DNA from: Paenibacillus lautus NBRC 15380
Lineage (GTDB): Bacteria; Bacillota; Bacilli; Paenibacillales; Paenibacillaceae
Length of the DNA stretch: 64,000 bases
Assembly: GCF_004000945.1 (NCBI RefSeq)
Contig: NZ_BIMF01000017.1
Location: 62,001-126,000 of the forward strand
Direction: 5' to 3'
In this document: piece after piece, positions 8,515 to 17,465 of the stretch
Layout of the letters: the number at the start of each line of letters is the position of its first letter
Position numbering within the stretch: position 1 is the first letter of the stretch
Notes under the pieces: generated by a model
Databases searched by the model: none
Seen by the model: the letters and a program-made list of their open reading frames with translations, nothing else
Told to the model about the DNA's origin: nothing
Position numbers and translations under genes: made by a program

Positions 8515-10341
8515 ATGGAATCCATAGCCAAGCATCCCCGTCAAGCAACGTCATCCCCTGAACGACCCCGGCAGCAAACCGGCACGATTCGAAACAAACG
8601 AATCAAGCGCCGCAAGGGACGCGCACGTTTAAGTCTGCTCCTACTACTGTTTGTCGTCATTCTGTTGGTTGTGTTCATCGCGAGGATATTTATTCCGCCT
8701 CCCATCAAAGCCAGTTCGGCCATCCTGATTCATGCGGATACCGGCCGTGTACTCTATGCGATGCATGCCGATCTCCCCTTACCTCCCGCGAGCATGTCCA
8801 AAATGATGACAGAGCTGCTGGTGCTGGACGCCGTCCAATCCGGACAGCATGCTTGGGAAGAGAACGTACCGGTAAGCCGCTATGCGGCAGAGGTGCCCGG
8901 TTCAGGCATCGGCATGCATGAAGGCGAACGTTACACACTGAAGCAGCTGTTCGAAGCACTCATTATTCATTCAGCCAATGATGCGGCCGTAGCTATTGCG
9001 GAGCATCTCAGCGGGTCGGAGGCCCGGTTCGCGGAGACCATGAATGAACGGGCGAAGGAAATCGGCCTTTCGGACCGCACCGTATTCGCCAATGCATCCG
9101 GTTTGCCTGCCGCTGACCTCGTTCCCTTTGCCGAAGCGGCCTCCGACGGCGATACCGTCATGACGGCCAGGGATTCGGCCATGCTGGCCAGATGGCTGGT
9201 CAACATACATCCGGATCTGCTCGAGGTAACCAGCCAGCGCGATTTGCCTGTTCCGCAGAAGAAGCTTTCCCTGCATACCACCAATCTCATGCTGCCTGGC
9301 GAACCGCATTCTTACGAAGGTAATGACGGATTTAAGACCGGATACACCCGCTCCGCCGGTTATTGTTTTACCGGGACTGCGTCGCGTGGCGGAAACCGGC
9401 TGATTTCCGTCGTGATGGGAACCGGGAATGCCGATCAGCGGTTTACGGAGACCCGGAAGCTGATGGATTACGGATTCGAACGTCAAGGTATTCTTTCGAA
9501 TCTCATATCCGGCCTTTTTTTAATAATCGTCATAGAAGAACTCACGATTTTTGAAGGCCAAGCTGCACTTTATGGGGTCAATTTAGGGTACACTGTTCGT
9601 AAGGAATCATCATTTCCAATGGGCGGATTTACTGGAGGATATTTTATGAGAAGTATATTAATCGTTGATGATGATAAAGAAATTTCCGGGCTGATCTCCA
9701 TCTATCTGGAGAATGAGGGTTACCGCGTGATGCAAGCCCATGACGGGGAGGAAGCACTGCTGGCCATGACCACCAATAACGGGGCGGTGGATCTCGTGAT
9801 CCTGGATGTCATGATGCCTAAGCTGAACGGGATTGACACCTGCCGCAGAATCCGGGAAACCTCGTCCATACCCATCCTGATGCTGAGCGCCAAGAGTGAG
9901 GACATGGATAAAATACTGGGGCTGATGACCGGCGCGGATGATTACATGATTAAACCGTTCAATCCGCTGGAGCTGACGACTCGTGTCAAAACACTGCTGC
10001 GGCGCTCCACTCTGTACAATGCCGAACTGCATCGGGAGGACAGCGAGCGGATCGAGATTGATGGGCTCGACATAAACCGGACAACGCATGAAGTAACGGC
10101 CAATGGCAAAGCAATCTCTCTGACGGCGAGAGAATTCGAGATTCTGTATTTGCTTGCCCGCCAGCCGGGGAGAATCTTTAGCGCCGAGGATATCTTCCAG
10201 CAGGTCTGGAAGGAGAAATATTACGTATCCAATAATACGGTCATGGTTCACATCAGCAACCTGCGGGACAAGCTCGAGAAGGAGCTGGGTTATAAGCTCA
10301 TTCAAACGGTATGGGGCGTCGGGTACAAAATCCATGCGTAA
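8515..10341 (+). CDS. Serine D-Ala-D-Ala carboxypeptidase reading in frame into a response regulator
   Basis: The first ~330 residues are a peptidase S11 (DacF/PBP5-like) domain behind a basic N-terminus and a signal anchor (LLLLLFVVILLVVFIARIF). The active-site triad is complete: SxxK in PASMSKMM, SxN in HSANDAAVA and KTG in GFKTGYTRSAG. It would trim terminal D-Ala from peptidoglycan pentapeptides outside the cell. The usual C-terminal PBP5 beta domain is absent. After YGFERQ the frame has no stop and continues through about 50 unconserved residues into the response regulator at 9646. One T fewer in the seven-T run at 9515-9521 would give TAA TAA right there, so a recent indel, a sequencing error or slippage could explain the fusion. 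The chosen ATG (8515) follows AAAGGAGG; an ATG at 8476 lacks such a site. Confidence 0.8.
   Translation: MESIAKHPRQATSSPERPRQQTGTIRNKRIKRRKGRARLSLLLLLFVVILLVVFIARIFIPPPIKASSAILIHADTGRVLYAMHADLPLPPASMSKMMTELLVLDAVQSGQHAWEENVPVSRYAAEVPGSGIGMHEGERYTLKQLFEALIIHSANDAAVAIAEHLSGSEARFAETMNERAKEIGLSDRTVFANASGLPAADLVPFAEAASDGDTVMTARDSAMLARWLVNIHPDLLEVTSQRDLPVPQKKLSLHTTNLMLPGEPHSYEGNDGFKTGYTRSAGYCFTGTASRGGNRLISVVMGTGNADQRFTETRKLMDYGFERQGILSNLISGLFLIIVIEELTIFEGQAALYGVNLGYTVRKESSFPMGGFTGGYFMRSILIVDDDKEISGLISIYLENEGYRVMQAHDGEEALLAMTTNNGAVDLVILDVMMPKLNGIDTCRRIRETSSIPILMLSAKSEDMDKILGLMTGADDYMIKPFNPLELTTRVKTLLRRSTLYNAELHREDSERIEIDGLDINRTTHEVTANGKAISLTAREFEILYLLARQPGRIFSAEDIFQQVWKEKYYVSNNTVMVHISNLRDKLEKELGYKLIQTVWGVGYKIHA
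9646..10341 (+). CDS. VanR-like OmpR-family response regulator (own start inside the longer frame)
   Basis: 232 residues from ATG 9646, which has a strong GGAGG site seven bases upstream, so independent initiation is expected even though the carboxypeptidase frame runs into it. The receiver has VDDDKE, the phosphoacceptor in LVILDVMMPK and the Lys in MIKPFNP. The winged helix ends with TVWGVGYKI. The overall pattern resembles VanR-type regulators that control envelope genes. The kinase gene starts inside its last codons (8-base overlap). With a D,D-carboxypeptidase upstream, the set looks like a cell-wall stress circuit, but no vanH, vanA or vanX homologue is present, so glycopeptide resistance is not implied. 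Confidence 0.88.
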   Translation: MRSILIVDDDKEISGLISIYLENEGYRVMQAHDGEEALLAMTTNNGAVDLVILDVMMPKLNGIDTCRRIRETSSIPILMLSAKSEDMDKILGLMTGADDYMIKPFNPLELTTRVKTLLRRSTLYNAELHREDSERIEIDGLDINRTTHEVTANGKAISLTAREFEILYLLARQPGRIFSAEDIFQQVWKEKYYVSNNTVMVHISNLRDKLEKELGYKLIQTVWGVGYKIHA

Positions 10342-11431
10342 GCTGCAGTGGAAGATCATTACACTATTCTTTGCCAGCGGAGCCCTGACCTTGGCCATAC
10401 TATTCATCGCGCAGCAGATCTTCCGATTGATCGGCCGGGAGTACTGGAAGGAACCCTGGGTAAACACCCTTTTCAGAGTTGATCGTACTTTGGAGGATTT
10501 CTTCGGTTTCCCCATCATCCCGACGATCATCGGCATCGTGCTGTTTATCTGTATGGTGCTCCTCCTGAGTCAAGGCACCATTCATCAAATCAATCAGTTA
10601 ATGGAGGGTACAAAGCGTTTGGCGAAGGGCGAATTGGATCAAGAGATTATTGTTAGCTCCAATGACGAACTGGGCCAGATGGCAACGCAAATCAATCAAA
10701 TGGCCAAGCAGCTCAAGCTATCGCTGGCAGAGGAACGCATGGCCGTCCAGTCCAAGAACGAGCTTATCAGCAACGTATCGCATGATCTGCGCACCCCCCT
10801 CACCTCCATCATCGGGTACTTGCGGCTGGTCAATGAAGACCATTACAAGGATGAGGTCGAGCTCCGGTATTATACCGATATCGCGTACGATAAGTCGCTG
10901 CGCCTGGGCGGACTCGTGAACGATTTGTTTGAATACACACGGATGGGGTACTCCCCGATGAACCGGGTTGACATTAATTTGGTGGAGCTGCTCGCACAGT
11001 TGGCCGTAGACTTTTCACTAACCGGGCAGCAGGAAGGAGTACAGGTCGTCTTCACACCTGAAACGGAGAAAATCATGATCTCCTCGGACGGGGATAAACT
11101 GATGCGCACCTTCGAGAATCTGCTGTCCAATGCGGTACGGCACGGACGGGAGGCCGGGCGGGTGGATTTGAAAGTATCTCAGGACCCGAAGTTTGCCGTC
11201 GTACAGGTCATCAATTACGGTCCTCCGATCCCTCAGCATGCAATCCCCCATCTGTTCGAGCGGTTCTACCGGGCGGATGAATCGCGCACTGATCAAACCG
11301 GGGGCTCCGGGCTTGGCCTGGCTATCGTAAAAACCATCGTGGATGCCCATCACGGCACGATTCAAGTAACCAGTACTACGGAGCTGACGATGTTCGAGGT
11401 TCGTCTACCTTTAGAGGCTCCTGAAAATTAA
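10334..11431 (+). CDS. VanS/BaeS-like sensor histidine kinase
   Basis: 365 residues. Two membrane segments (about 8-30 and 55-78) flank a very short extracellular loop, so the sensor probably detects signals within or at the membrane. A HAMP linker covers about 80-130, then the H box SHDLRTPLTSI, the N box FENLLSNAVRHG and the G boxes (GSGLGLAIVKTIV). The start ATG 10334 overlaps the regulator stop by eight bases, so the two are translationally coupled. The long frame upstream of this start overlaps the regulator and is not coding. It likely phosphorylates the VanR-like partner. Confidence 0.9.
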   Translation: MRKLQWKIITLFFASGALTLAILFIAQQIFRLIGREYWKEPWVNTLFRVDRTLEDFFGFPIIPTIIGIVLFICMVLLLSQGTIHQINQLMEGTKRLAKGELDQEIIVSSNDELGQMATQINQMAKQLKLSLAEERMAVQSKNELISNVSHDLRTPLTSIIGYLRLVNEDHYKDEVELRYYTDIAYDKSLRLGGLVNDLFEYTRMGYSPMNRVDINLVELLAQLAVDFSLTGQQEGVQVVFTPETEKIMISSDGDKLMRTFENLLSNAVRHGREAGRVDLKVSQDPKFAVVQVINYGPPIPQHAIPHLFERFYRADESRTDQTGGSGLGLAIVKTIVDAHHGTIQVTSTTELTMFEVRLPLEAPEN

Positions 11432-11451
11432 CAAAATAAAACATTTAATAT

Positions 11452-11481
11452 TCGACATACAATTCCATTTTCCGATAAAAT
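11452..11481 (+). promoter_or_regulatory. Candidate sigma-A promoter of the diguanylate cyclase gene
   Basis: TCGACA (11452-11457) and TAAAAT (11476-11481) are separated by 18 bases, each matching the consensus at five of six positions. Confidence 0.45.
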
Positions 11482-11545
11482 AGGGGGTGAATGTCTTCAT
11501 CGCCTTGCCGCCCTTGCGCAAGGTACATGAAAGGAATGATCCCCC

Positions 11546-12658
11546 ATGACCAATATACTTTTTACCAACTTTTGTATATTTGTGACTTTCTTATACTTAT
11601 CCGGACTGCTGTCCAAAAAATATGTAGCAGGTGTTGTGACACCGTCCATCCACGTTAAGATCAACGCCGGACTCCTCTTTGGCATTTACGGGATCATCTT
11701 GATGTACTATTCTTTCCCCATTGACCCCCGGTTTTTCGCGGATTTGCGGCATCTGGCCATTGTCGTGATCGCCAGCTACTTGGGCTGGCTTCCGTCTCTG
11801 ATTGCCGGCGTGCTGATTGCACTCGGACGGCTGCTTCTGTTCGGCATGTCCGCTTCCTCTGCCATTGCAGGAGCCGGCATGCTGCTGATCGGCATCATCT
11901 GCGGGATGCTTTCTCGTATGCATTGGGAACGTTTAGGCAAAATGCTGCTCATGAGTGTATCGAGCATGCTGGTGCTCCTATGTATTATGTGGATGAATAT
12001 CCCGGACCACCACAAGGTGTATACCGTCTTCACGCAGCACCTCATCATATCCATGCTCGCCACGGTGGTCATCTACATGCTGACCGAGTATATCAACACG
12101 TCCAATCAACTATTTCTGCAGATGAAGAAAAATGCGGAGACGGATTACCTGACCAGTCTTCACAATTTGCGCCAGTTCGAGCAGCTCTTGTCGGAACGTT
12201 TCCTCGAAGCCCAGCATTTCAGCGAACGGCTGGGTGTTCTTGTCGTGGACATTGATCATTTCAAAAAAATAAACGACACCTACGGCCATGCGGCCGGAGA
12301 TGCCGTTTTGCAGCAGCTCAGCAAAGTGCTGAGGGAGCATTCCCGTTCTTTTGACGAAGTGTCCCGCAACGGCGGGGAAGAATTCTCGGTGTTGGTCCCG
12401 GAAGCGACCATCGACGAGACTGCCGCTATTGCGGAGCGAATCCGGGCCGCTGTAGCGGATCATATCTTTGTCCTGGAAGACGGAACCAAGATTCAGATCA
12501 CTGTGTCGATCGGAGCTGCTGTACACCCCGATACGATCCGGTCAAAAAATGCCAAGGAGCTGCTTCAGCAAGCGGACCGCGAGCTGTACCGTGCTAAGGA
12601 CAGCGGGCGCAACCGCGTATGCTCCGCCCCCGAAATCCATGATCTGATTCTTTCTTAA
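11546..12658 (+). CDS. Membrane diguanylate cyclase (5TM sensor plus GGDEF)
   Basis: 370 residues. The N-terminal half has six hydrophobic segments (about residues 3-25, 35-55, 65-82, 84-102, 108-125 and 135-190) resembling the 5TMR-LYT type sensor module. The C-terminal GGDEF domain (about 200-365) has VVDIDHFKKINDTYGH and the active-site variant GGEEF. An I-site RxxD (RSFD) lies five residues before GGEEF, so product inhibition is expected. It should make cyclic di-GMP from GTP in response to a membrane signal and promote sessile behaviour. The stop overlaps the convergent aldo/keto reductase stop; no terminator lies between them. Confidence 0.92.
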   Translation: MTNILFTNFCIFVTFLYLSGLLSKKYVAGVVTPSIHVKINAGLLFGIYGIILMYYSFPIDPRFFADLRHLAIVVIASYLGWLPSLIAGVLIALGRLLLFGMSASSAIAGAGMLLIGIICGMLSRMHWERLGKMLLMSVSSMLVLLCIMWMNIPDHHKVYTVFTQHLIISMLATVVIYMLTEYINTSNQLFLQMKKNAETDYLTSLHNLRQFEQLLSERFLEAQHFSERLGVLVVDIDHFKKINDTYGHAAGDAVLQQLSKVLREHSRSFDEVSRNGGEEFSVLVPEATIDETAAIAERIRAAVADHIFVLEDGTKIQITVSIGAAVHPDTIRSKNAKELLQQADRELYRAKDSGRNRVCSAPEIHDLILS

Positions 12659-13605
12659 TTCGGATCCGCCTTCAGTATTTCTTCAATGACAGTCAGCGTA
12701 TCCGGAGACAGCTTTATACCGGAGGCCTTCACATTCTCTTCCACCTGCTCCGGACGGCTGGCACCCACCAGCGCACTGGCTACGTTGTTCTGACGCAAAA
12801 TCCAGGCCAAGGCCAGTTGGCCGACGGTCATACCCAGCTCGCTTGCAACGAGGCCCAGTGCCTGCACCTTCTGAATGCGGTCTTCACTCATTTTGAGCCG
12901 GTCGGCTCCAATCTTCGATGCGCGGCTGTTCTCCGGCACGGCTTGCTTGGAGGCATACTTGCCAGTCAGAAGTCCTTGAGCAAGAGGAGAATAGACCACT
13001 TGACCAATGCCCTTCTTCTCGCCTAACGGGATAATTTCCTCTTCGATCTTGCGCTCGAACATGTTGTACAGCGGCTGATTCACCACGATGCGATCCAGCA
13101 AATAGCGATCCGCAACGGCCAGTGCCGCTTCCATCTGGGCAGCGGTCCACATACTGACTCCTATATAGAGCACCTTGCCTTGTCGGACAAGGTCATCCAG
13201 CGCCCGCAGCGTTTCCTCTAGCGGTGTTTCTTCATGATATCGATGGCAGTAATAGATGTCGACGTAATCGGTACCCAGCCGCTTCAGACTCGCATCGCAC
13301 TGCTCTCTAATATGTTTGCGGGAAAGTCCCTGATCATTGGGTCCGTCCCCCATCTTGCCGAATACCTTCGTGGCCAGGACATAGGATTCCCTTGGGAAAG
13401 CTCTTAAGGTTTCCCCGACAACCACTTCAGCCGCCCCCTGGGCATACACATTCGCCGTATCAAAAAAATTAACGCCGAGTCCATATGCGGTTTGAATCGA
13501 TTTCACCGCATTCTCCCGTTCCACATATCCCCCGTACGTCAGCCAGCTCCCGAGACTGATATCACTAACCTTCAATCCGCTACCGCCCACTCTTCTAAAT
13601 TCCAT
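12655..13605 (-). CDS. Aldo/keto reductase
   Basis: 316 residues from ATG 13605, chosen because AAGGAGGT lies eight bases upstream; the longer frame has no such site. It is a TIM-barrel NADPH-dependent reductase similar to the potassium-channel beta-subunit/YhdN subgroup. The catalytic tetrad is visible: Asp and Tyr in FDTANVY, Lys in LATKVF and His in YYCHRY. A late cofactor motif ALVGASRPEQVEEN is present. The substrate cannot be predicted; members reduce a wide range of carbonyls and often act in detoxification. The gene converges with the diguanylate cyclase and is separated from the ger operon by about 80 bases. Confidence 0.9.
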   Translation of the reverse strand: MEFRRVGGSGLKVSDISLGSWLTYGGYVERENAVKSIQTAYGLGVNFFDTANVYAQGAAEVVVGETLRAFPRESYVLATKVFGKMGDGPNDQGLSRKHIREQCDASLKRLGTDYVDIYYCHRYHEETPLEETLRALDDLVRQGKVLYIGVSMWTAAQMEAALAVADRYLLDRIVVNQPLYNMFERKIEEEIIPLGEKKGIGQVVYSPLAQGLLTGKYASKQAVPENSRASKIGADRLKMSEDRIQKVQALGLVASELGMTVGQLALAWILRQNNVASALVGASRPEQVEENVKASGIKLSPDTLTVIEEILKADPN

Positions 13606-13685
13606 ATGTGAAACCTCCTTCATACAAGATAGATGCTTATTCTTTATTGTAACATCTTCCAGTACGATAGACAGTTGTGCCTTGT

Positions 13686-14795
13686 TTAACGTTTATAACC
13701 GGTCGACTTTATTTTAAACCTGACTGATACATTAAACTTGGCATGGGGATAAATGGTGCGCCACTCCTCCATCTCCGTCTGGTTGTTCCAGTGCGTACCT
13801 CCATACCGAAGGCCGAAACCTAACGGGTCCAGACCTGTTTTCTGAATTTTCTCCAACACGTTTTTCACAGCTTGCGATAGTTCCTTGCTAAACTGCTCTT
13901 CGATCTTACGCAGATCCTTCGGATCTAATTGCGCAGGGTCTTCTTTCTCTTCCAAAATCGCGGTTATCCGAATCTTGTAATCAATGGTTTCTTCCCCTGG
14001 TTTATCCGTTACGATCTTGTATCTTGCTCGGGTTCTATCGGTGTTAACTTCAAGCAATTGGCCGTCAATTTTCGTCCCGAAATTCGTGCTTAGATTACGA
14101 CGATCCAACAGGTTAAACAGCCTGGTTTCATCCCGCGTCAGAATCACCTTCACCTTGTTCTTATCCATCAAGGCTAATTTTTCGATATTCAGGATCTTCT
14201 CAGCGGTAGTTTCCACAACGGGCATGACCGGATCTTCTCCTTCCTCTAACATTCGGCGGGACAAATCGAAGGAGTATGCCTTAGTAATGAAGGGAGATTC
14301 CGTCCCCTCCTCGCTGAGCGCAAGAAAAATTGCGTTTCCGGCAATCCGCTCCGTTGGAGGATCCGTCTTTAATACGGCTTCTGCCGTAGGTACTGCGACA
14401 GCAGGATACATTAAGAGCTGCATGTCCCGCCTCCGAACGGTCCAGTCCTGGATTTTGCTGATATTTTTCCGAGCATAGGCCTCGCCGTACATGACCCCTT
14501 TGCAATGACCAAAGTCCAGCTCCTTATCCACCTTGGATTTGACCTCCCTGATCGCTTCCGCAATACTTGATGATTCTTGTGTAATAAGGAGTGACTTCTT
14601 ATCACCTGTCTTCGGGTCTCCCGAAGGAATCGCCATTTTGAAGGTAAATCGGTTCATATCGGGACTTTTCTCAGAGACGTCAATACCAATGGACACGACA
14701 AAAAGCCTCAGATCGATATCCCTAAAATCACATCCCGACACCAACAAAAAAGAGCAGCACATGAGCCAGACCAGCCATCGCCTTAGGACTTTCAT
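13686..14795 (-). CDS. gerAC: Spore germination receptor lipoprotein, GerAC type
   Basis: 369 residues from ATG 14795, which overlaps the gerAB stop as ATGA. The N-terminus is a lipoprotein signal with lipobox LVSGC (Cys near residue 22), so the protein is tethered to the outer face of the spore inner membrane. The rest matches the Ger(x)C family: FVVSIGIDVSEKSP, DFGHCKGVMYGE and RRRDMQLLMYPA in the N-terminal domain, and a C-terminal domain ending near FNVSVRFKIKSTG. GerAC forms the C subunit of the germinant receptor with GerAA and GerAB. No clear terminator was found after it. Confidence 0.92.
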   Translation of the reverse strand: MKVLRRWLVWLMCCSFLLVSGCDFRDIDLRLFVVSIGIDVSEKSPDMNRFTFKMAIPSGDPKTGDKKSLLITQESSSIAEAIREVKSKVDKELDFGHCKGVMYGEAYARKNISKIQDWTVRRRDMQLLMYPAVAVPTAEAVLKTDPPTERIAGNAIFLALSEEGTESPFITKAYSFDLSRRMLEEGEDPVMPVVETTAEKILNIEKLALMDKNKVKVILTRDETRLFNLLDRRNLSTNFGTKIDGQLLEVNTDRTRARYKIVTDKPGEETIDYKIRITAILEEKEDPAQLDPKDLRKIEEQFSKELSQAVKNVLEKIQKTGLDPLGFGLRYGGTHWNNQTEMEEWRTIYPHAKFNVSVRFKIKSTGYKR

Positions 14796-15901
14796 GCTTC
14801 CTTCCTCCTTTTCCTCCATACCGCATAGAATAACAGGGCAATGAGCAGGAATTCACCCGCGAACCGGACGTCCAGAAAGACAATCGCCATATCATTTAAT
14901 ATGTATTGATTCACGATAAACGACGTGCCGAAGGTAATCAGGGAAAAGAGGAGCAGCACCCACCATTCGATTTTCCTCCTCTTAGACATCGCTTCCCCCT
15001 TATCGACCTTTAATCCGAAACCTCCCAGAATGAGTTCCTTACCCACATGCCAGTGGATAATGGAATTCACGAGGGAGAGACACATATATACCACGTAGAA
15101 GACATAGATCATCCGTTCAATGATGAAATAACGAATCCGCAGCGAGTCCACCGTCGAGAAGGCAGGGTACACGTGTCCTCCTGCGCCCGCAGCGCCCAAT
15201 ATGCCAATGGGTGCAAAGATCGAAACCAGAAGGGTAAGTATACCGACCCCCGCAATCGCCCAAACATGGCGCACTCTGAATCGGTGAAAGATCCGATTGA
15301 ATACCACCATGTTCACGTAGCCCGTAAATATAAAAGTTGCCGCCGCCACCGTTTCGTAATTGGGCATATTCCACGCATAGGTAATGATTTGCCTTACGGC
15401 ATCCCAGCTGAAATAGGGATTGCTGAAGATACGCCATGACATGTAGGCGATAACAGGAACACAGATGTACAGAATCATCTCCAGGGCATATATAATGGAC
15501 TCGGAATCCAGTCTGGCACTAAGTCCAACCACCACTAGAAATCCCATCAGAACGATATAGGGAGATACATCCGGACTAATGTAGCGAGAGGTAATATCAA
15601 CGAAGCTTACCAGTGTGATTACGCTGGAGAAAAACCACGCGAGTCCGTATAAAAAAAGCAGGATACCCGATGTCCACTTGGACATCACCAAGTGGAAAAT
15701 CTCCGGCAGCCCTTGTCCCGGAAATTTCTGAATCAGTTTTACGAAGGTAAACATCAGCAGCGTACCAATCGGAATGGACACGAGGATCGACATCAGCGCG
15801 CCGTCAAAGCGATCCGTAATTAAGATGCGGGGGACATAATTAATCAGGTTGATGGTTGCATTGAGCAGGAAGAGGTAATAAAAATATTTGTTTCTAACCA
15901 C
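14792..15901 (-). CDS. gerAB: Spore germination receptor permease, GerAB type
   Basis: 369 residues from GTG 15901, chosen because GGGG lies nine bases upstream and it slightly overlaps the gerAA stop at 15894; the frame extends further into gerAA without support. About ten hydrophobic segments are present, typical of the GerAB branch of the amino acid/polyamine/organocation superfamily. It is thought to bind the germinant (often an amino acid such as alanine) in the spore inner membrane. The gene is sandwiched between gerAA and gerAC with overlaps on both sides, so the three subunits are co-translated. Confidence 0.9.
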   Translation of the reverse strand: MVRNKYFYYLFLLNATINLINYVPRILITDRFDGALMSILVSIPIGTLLMFTFVKLIQKFPGQGLPEIFHLVMSKWTSGILLFLYGLAWFFSSVITLVSFVDITSRYISPDVSPYIVLMGFLVVVGLSARLDSESIIYALEMILYICVPVIAYMSWRIFSNPYFSWDAVRQIITYAWNMPNYETVAAATFIFTGYVNMVVFNRIFHRFRVRHVWAIAGVGILTLLVSIFAPIGILGAAGAGGHVYPAFSTVDSLRIRYFIIERMIYVFYVVYMCLSLVNSIIHWHVGKELILGGFGLKVDKGEAMSKRRKIEWWVLLLFSLITFGTSFIVNQYILNDMAIVFLDVRFAGEFLLIALLFYAVWRKRRKEA

Positions 15902-17255
15902 TTCGCTGATCCCCTTTCTTCTTCCAATCCACAGCAAACATCTTCAAGTATGGTTTGCCAAAGGATCGGAGACTCGTTAGGTACATGATCATGGCCACGA
16001 TGCCCAAAACGATGCCGACCAAGCCGAAGAAGGTAGCCAGTACAATGAACAAATACTTCGTGACACGGATGCCGGAGCTCATCATCGTGATCGGGATCAC
16101 GAAATTCGTTATCGCTACCGCGGAAACCAGAATGATCATGATGTTGCTGACCAGTCCCGCTTCCGTAGCAGCGGTCCCCAGAATCAGACCCCCTACCGTC
16201 GTTGCGGTCTGACCAATCGCTTTAGGCAGACGGACACTTGCCTCCGTCAGAAATTCCATCGCCAGCAGCATGAAAATCACTTCGAAGAAGGACGGATACG
16301 GCACCGTAGCCCGGCTTCCCGCAATAAGCAGCGTAACCTGCATCCTCAATATTTCCGGATTGTAGGAGGTGAAGGCCACATAAAGGCTTGGCATCAGCAC
16401 GGTGATAAACAATGCGATATACCGTATTCCCTTGAGAAACCAGCCGATTGGAGGAAGCTGTATTTTGTCATCCATCGCCGTGAAGAAATCATTGAATATA
16501 GCCGGGAGCAGAAGCGCATACCCCGTTGAATCCATCAATACCGCAATCTTTCCTTGAGATATATTCAATACGGCCCGGTCAGGGCGCTCGGTCAGCATGA
16601 GTGTCGGATACAAACGGAATTTGGGATGCATGGTATGTCTCTCGATTTCGGAGGCCGACTGCACAATATCCGCTTTGAGCTCGGACAATCGCTTTCTAAG
16701 CTCCTGTAATACCGTTTCTTCCACTTTACAGGCATCATACATAATGATGATTCGGGTCTGTGATATTTTGCCGACCGTCATGAATTCCGTCTTCAGATTC
16801 ACGGTTTGGTAGCGGTGGCGGATCAGGTTCAGGTTCACCTCGATATTTTCCGTAAACGAATCATCGGGACCCTGAATGACGTTCTCCGTACTGGCGGGTT
16901 GAATGGAGCCTGCATTAACCAATACGGCGTCAAACAGGAGCACGTTGTCCCTAATGAATATAGCTACGCAGCCCCTAAGTATATTACGGAGCAATTCCTG
17001 TTCATCTTTCGGCTCCAGGCTTGAGGGAAAGGATCGGATGAATTGGTCGTATAAGTCCAAGGAATTCAGCTCATAGAAACGGTTAATCAAATTATCGTTA
17101 ATCATGACAGGATCACACATACTTTTAAAATAAATCAGTAACGCGTGCCCACCTTCATTTTTCAGCTCTCGATGTTCTATATCCCCTATATTCTGGAAAT
17201 TTTCTTTCAGACATTTCCTGGCAAGGTCCGCATTTAGATGCTGTTCGCTGGTCAT
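15894..17255 (-). CDS. gerAA: Spore germination receptor subunit, GerAA type
   Basis: 453 residues from ATG 17255 behind GGGGTGG. The N-terminal cytoplasmic domain (about 1-250) includes the GerAA hallmarks GRISQTRI-like VGKISQTRII and LMLTERPDRAVL. The membrane domain follows with about five segments, with the conserved AGSRATVPYPSFFEV and TEASVRLPKAIGQT stretches. GerA-type A subunits assemble into membrane channels that release cations on germinant binding. Operon order AA-AB-AC is the classical one. The operon should be expressed in the forespore under sigma G, although I could not assign a convincing sigma-G promoter. Confidence 0.93.
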   Translation of the reverse strand: MTSEQHLNADLARKCLKENFQNIGDIEHRELKNEGGHALLIYFKSMCDPVMINDNLINRFYELNSLDLYDQFIRSFPSSLEPKDEQELLRNILRGCVAIFIRDNVLLFDAVLVNAGSIQPASTENVIQGPDDSFTENIEVNLNLIRHRYQTVNLKTEFMTVGKISQTRIIIMYDACKVEETVLQELRKRLSELKADIVQSASEIERHTMHPKFRLYPTLMLTERPDRAVLNISQGKIAVLMDSTGYALLLPAIFNDFFTAMDDKIQLPPIGWFLKGIRYIALFITVLMPSLYVAFTSYNPEILRMQVTLLIAGSRATVPYPSFFEVIFMLLAMEFLTEASVRLPKAIGQTATTVGGLILGTAATEAGLVSNIMIILVSAVAITNFVIPITMMSSGIRVTKYLFIVLATFFGLVGIVLGIVAMIMYLTSLRSFGKPYLKMFAVDWKKKGDQRSG

Positions 17256-17465
17256 GATATACCACCCCTCTTTTTCACAAAATCCCAAAATTTCCGCGGT
17301 TTCTTTAGTTTCTGCACAAATGTCCCAAAATATTTACAATCCTCCAGGAAACTTATGAATACCGAATGGAATTCTGTTCGTTTCTAATCATTCCCAAGTG
17401 GTAATAATGAAGACAAGAGTCTGTGTTTAAGGGCAACGCCCGTAGAAACTGAGGAGGAATCGTGA

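Noticed and set aside
8515..11431. Possible vancomycin resistance cluster
   Set aside because: Carboxypeptidase plus VanRS-like pair only; no D-Ala-D-Lac ligase, VanH or VanX, and the enzyme is S11, not the VanY/VanX zinc type.
17289..17465. Sigma-G promoter for the gerA operon
   Set aside because: Candidate -35 (TTCATA) and downstream AT-rich stretch do not fit the sigma-G -10 well enough to call.
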